The notes under the pieces are model-generated. The model saw only the letters and a program-made list of their open reading frames with translations. It ran no database searches and had not been told where the DNA came from. The position numbers were made by a program, and so were the translations under genes. Positions 14,192 through 14,604 of a DNA stretch of 14,604 nt are shown here, piece after piece; positions within the stretch are counted from its first letter, which is position 1, and every line of letters begins with the position of its first letter. The stretch covers positions 1 through 14,604 of the forward strand of contig CAZFCK010000117.1 in the NCBI GenBank assembly GCA_964517355.1. The letters run 5' to 3'. The DNA comes from CAZFCK01 sp964517355 (lineage in GTDB: Bacteria; Desulfobacterota; Desulfovibrionia; Desulfovibrionales; Desulfovibrionaceae).

Positions 14192-14523
14192 AGCAGGCCG
14201 GAGACATTGTGGTCTTTACCGCGCCTGCCGAGATCAGCGTGGAATGTTCGCATTCATTTAAAAATGACGTTAATAACTACTTTGAAAACAACGTATTCAA
14301 ATCTGCTGTATTCGATATATCCGCATTACAAGGCATAAACAGTTGTGGAATAGGTCTCATGGTGACTTTGCAAACAAAATGCATGAGTCTGGGATGCATG
14401 TTTTACCTCTGCAACCCCACAACTAATGTGACAAAGACGCTCGAACTTGTGCAATTGAAAAATTTTTTCAATATCGTCGAGGAAATTGATGAAATCCCCG
14501 GGTATGGTCTTTCCTTCTGTTAA
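14173..14523 (+). CDS. STAS-domain anti-anti-sigma factor (RsbV-like)
   Basis: A 116-aa single STAS domain, predicted antagonist of the preceding kinase. The phosphorylation loop reads DISALQGINSCGIGLMV; S57 aligns with the phosphorylated serine of RsbV/SpoIIAA, whose usual context is DSSGLG. Here the preceding Asp is Asn (N56) and the following residue is Cys. The ATG has AAGGG about 7 nt upstream and overlaps the kinase gene by 19 nt, so the two are translationally coupled. The gene is visibly AT-richer than the oligosaccharyltransferase gene. It ends the four-gene block and is followed by a hairpin. Confidence 0.88.
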   Translation: MDCIRIEQAGDIVVFTAPAEISVECSHSFKNDVNNYFENNVFKSAVFDISALQGINSCGIGLMVTLQTKCMSLGCMFYLCNPTTNVTKTLELVQLKNFFNIVEEIDEIPGYGLSFC

Positions 14524-14555
14524 CCGCTTTTCATCATGGAGCAGGACTCTTCTCT

Positions 14556-14590
14556 AGAGCATCTCACGCTTGAAAAGCGCTAGATGCTCT
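14556..14590 (+). terminator. Two-tier hairpin closing the partner-switching block
   Basis: AGAGCATCT (14556-14564) pairs with AGATGCTCT (14582-14590). Inside, CGCTT/AAGCG forms a second stem with a GAA loop, the two stems being separated by a 2x2 internal loop. It is followed by TATGCATTTCC and lies about 30 nt beyond the STAS stop. It is likely a terminator, though the T-run is short and it could be a repeated palindromic element. Confidence 0.65.
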
Positions 14591-14604
14591 TATGCATTTC
14601 CCTG

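Noticed and set aside
1..14604. CRISPR array, tRNA or rRNA genes, prophage
   Set aside because: No regularly spaced repeats, no cloverleaf-like sequences and no phage-type genes were seen on either strand.

Overview
The window looks like chromosomal DNA of a Gram-negative deltaproteobacterium, most likely a Desulfovibrio relative (Desulfovibrionaceae). The pointers are a phospholipid-transport (Mla) operon, which implies an outer membrane; a bacterial single-subunit oligosaccharyltransferase of the PglB/STT3 type, known in Desulfovibrio; a pyruvoyl-dependent arginine decarboxylase; and fabD, argS and rsmG housekeeping genes. The genus is an inference. Base composition is mixed: the housekeeping and oligosaccharyltransferase genes are GC-richer, the mla intergenic regions and the last gene are AT-richer.

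Layout. Positions 1-277 hold no complete gene. They contain a possible 3' remnant of a transposase-like ORF and a very strong 25-bp-stem terminator. From 4332 down to 278 on the minus strand lies mlaE-mlaF-mlaD-mlaC-mlaA, a set for lipid traffic between inner and outer membrane (permease, ATPase, MCE protein, periplasmic carrier, outer-membrane lipoprotein) without an MlaB gene. A 17-bp palindrome sits just upstream of the mlaE ribosome binding site. From 8772 down to 4493, also on the minus strand, lie fabD (malonyl-CoA:ACP transacylase), argS (arginyl-tRNA synthetase), a membrane-anchored SPOR-domain protein and pdaD, closed by a hairpin at 4447-4476. rsmG (16S rRNA G527 methyltransferase) is divergent from fabD on the plus strand.

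From 9833 to 14523 on the plus strand is a tight four-gene block: a PglB/STT3-like oligosaccharyltransferase; immediately after its stop codon a protein with two receiver domains and a PP2C/SpoIIE-type phosphatase (RsbU-like); then an RsbW-like anti-sigma kinase; then an overlapping STAS anti-anti-sigma protein (RsbV-like). It ends in a strong hairpin at 14556-14590. The last three genes form a complete partner-switching module with no sigma factor in view. Its coupling to an oligosaccharyltransferase gene is the most unusual feature of the window.

No rRNA, tRNA, CRISPR array or complete mobile element was seen. Several starts differ from the longest possible ORF because a good ribosome binding site favours an internal codon (mlaA, mlaE, mlaF, SPOR gene, argS), or because the upstream extension does not look like protein (pglB).
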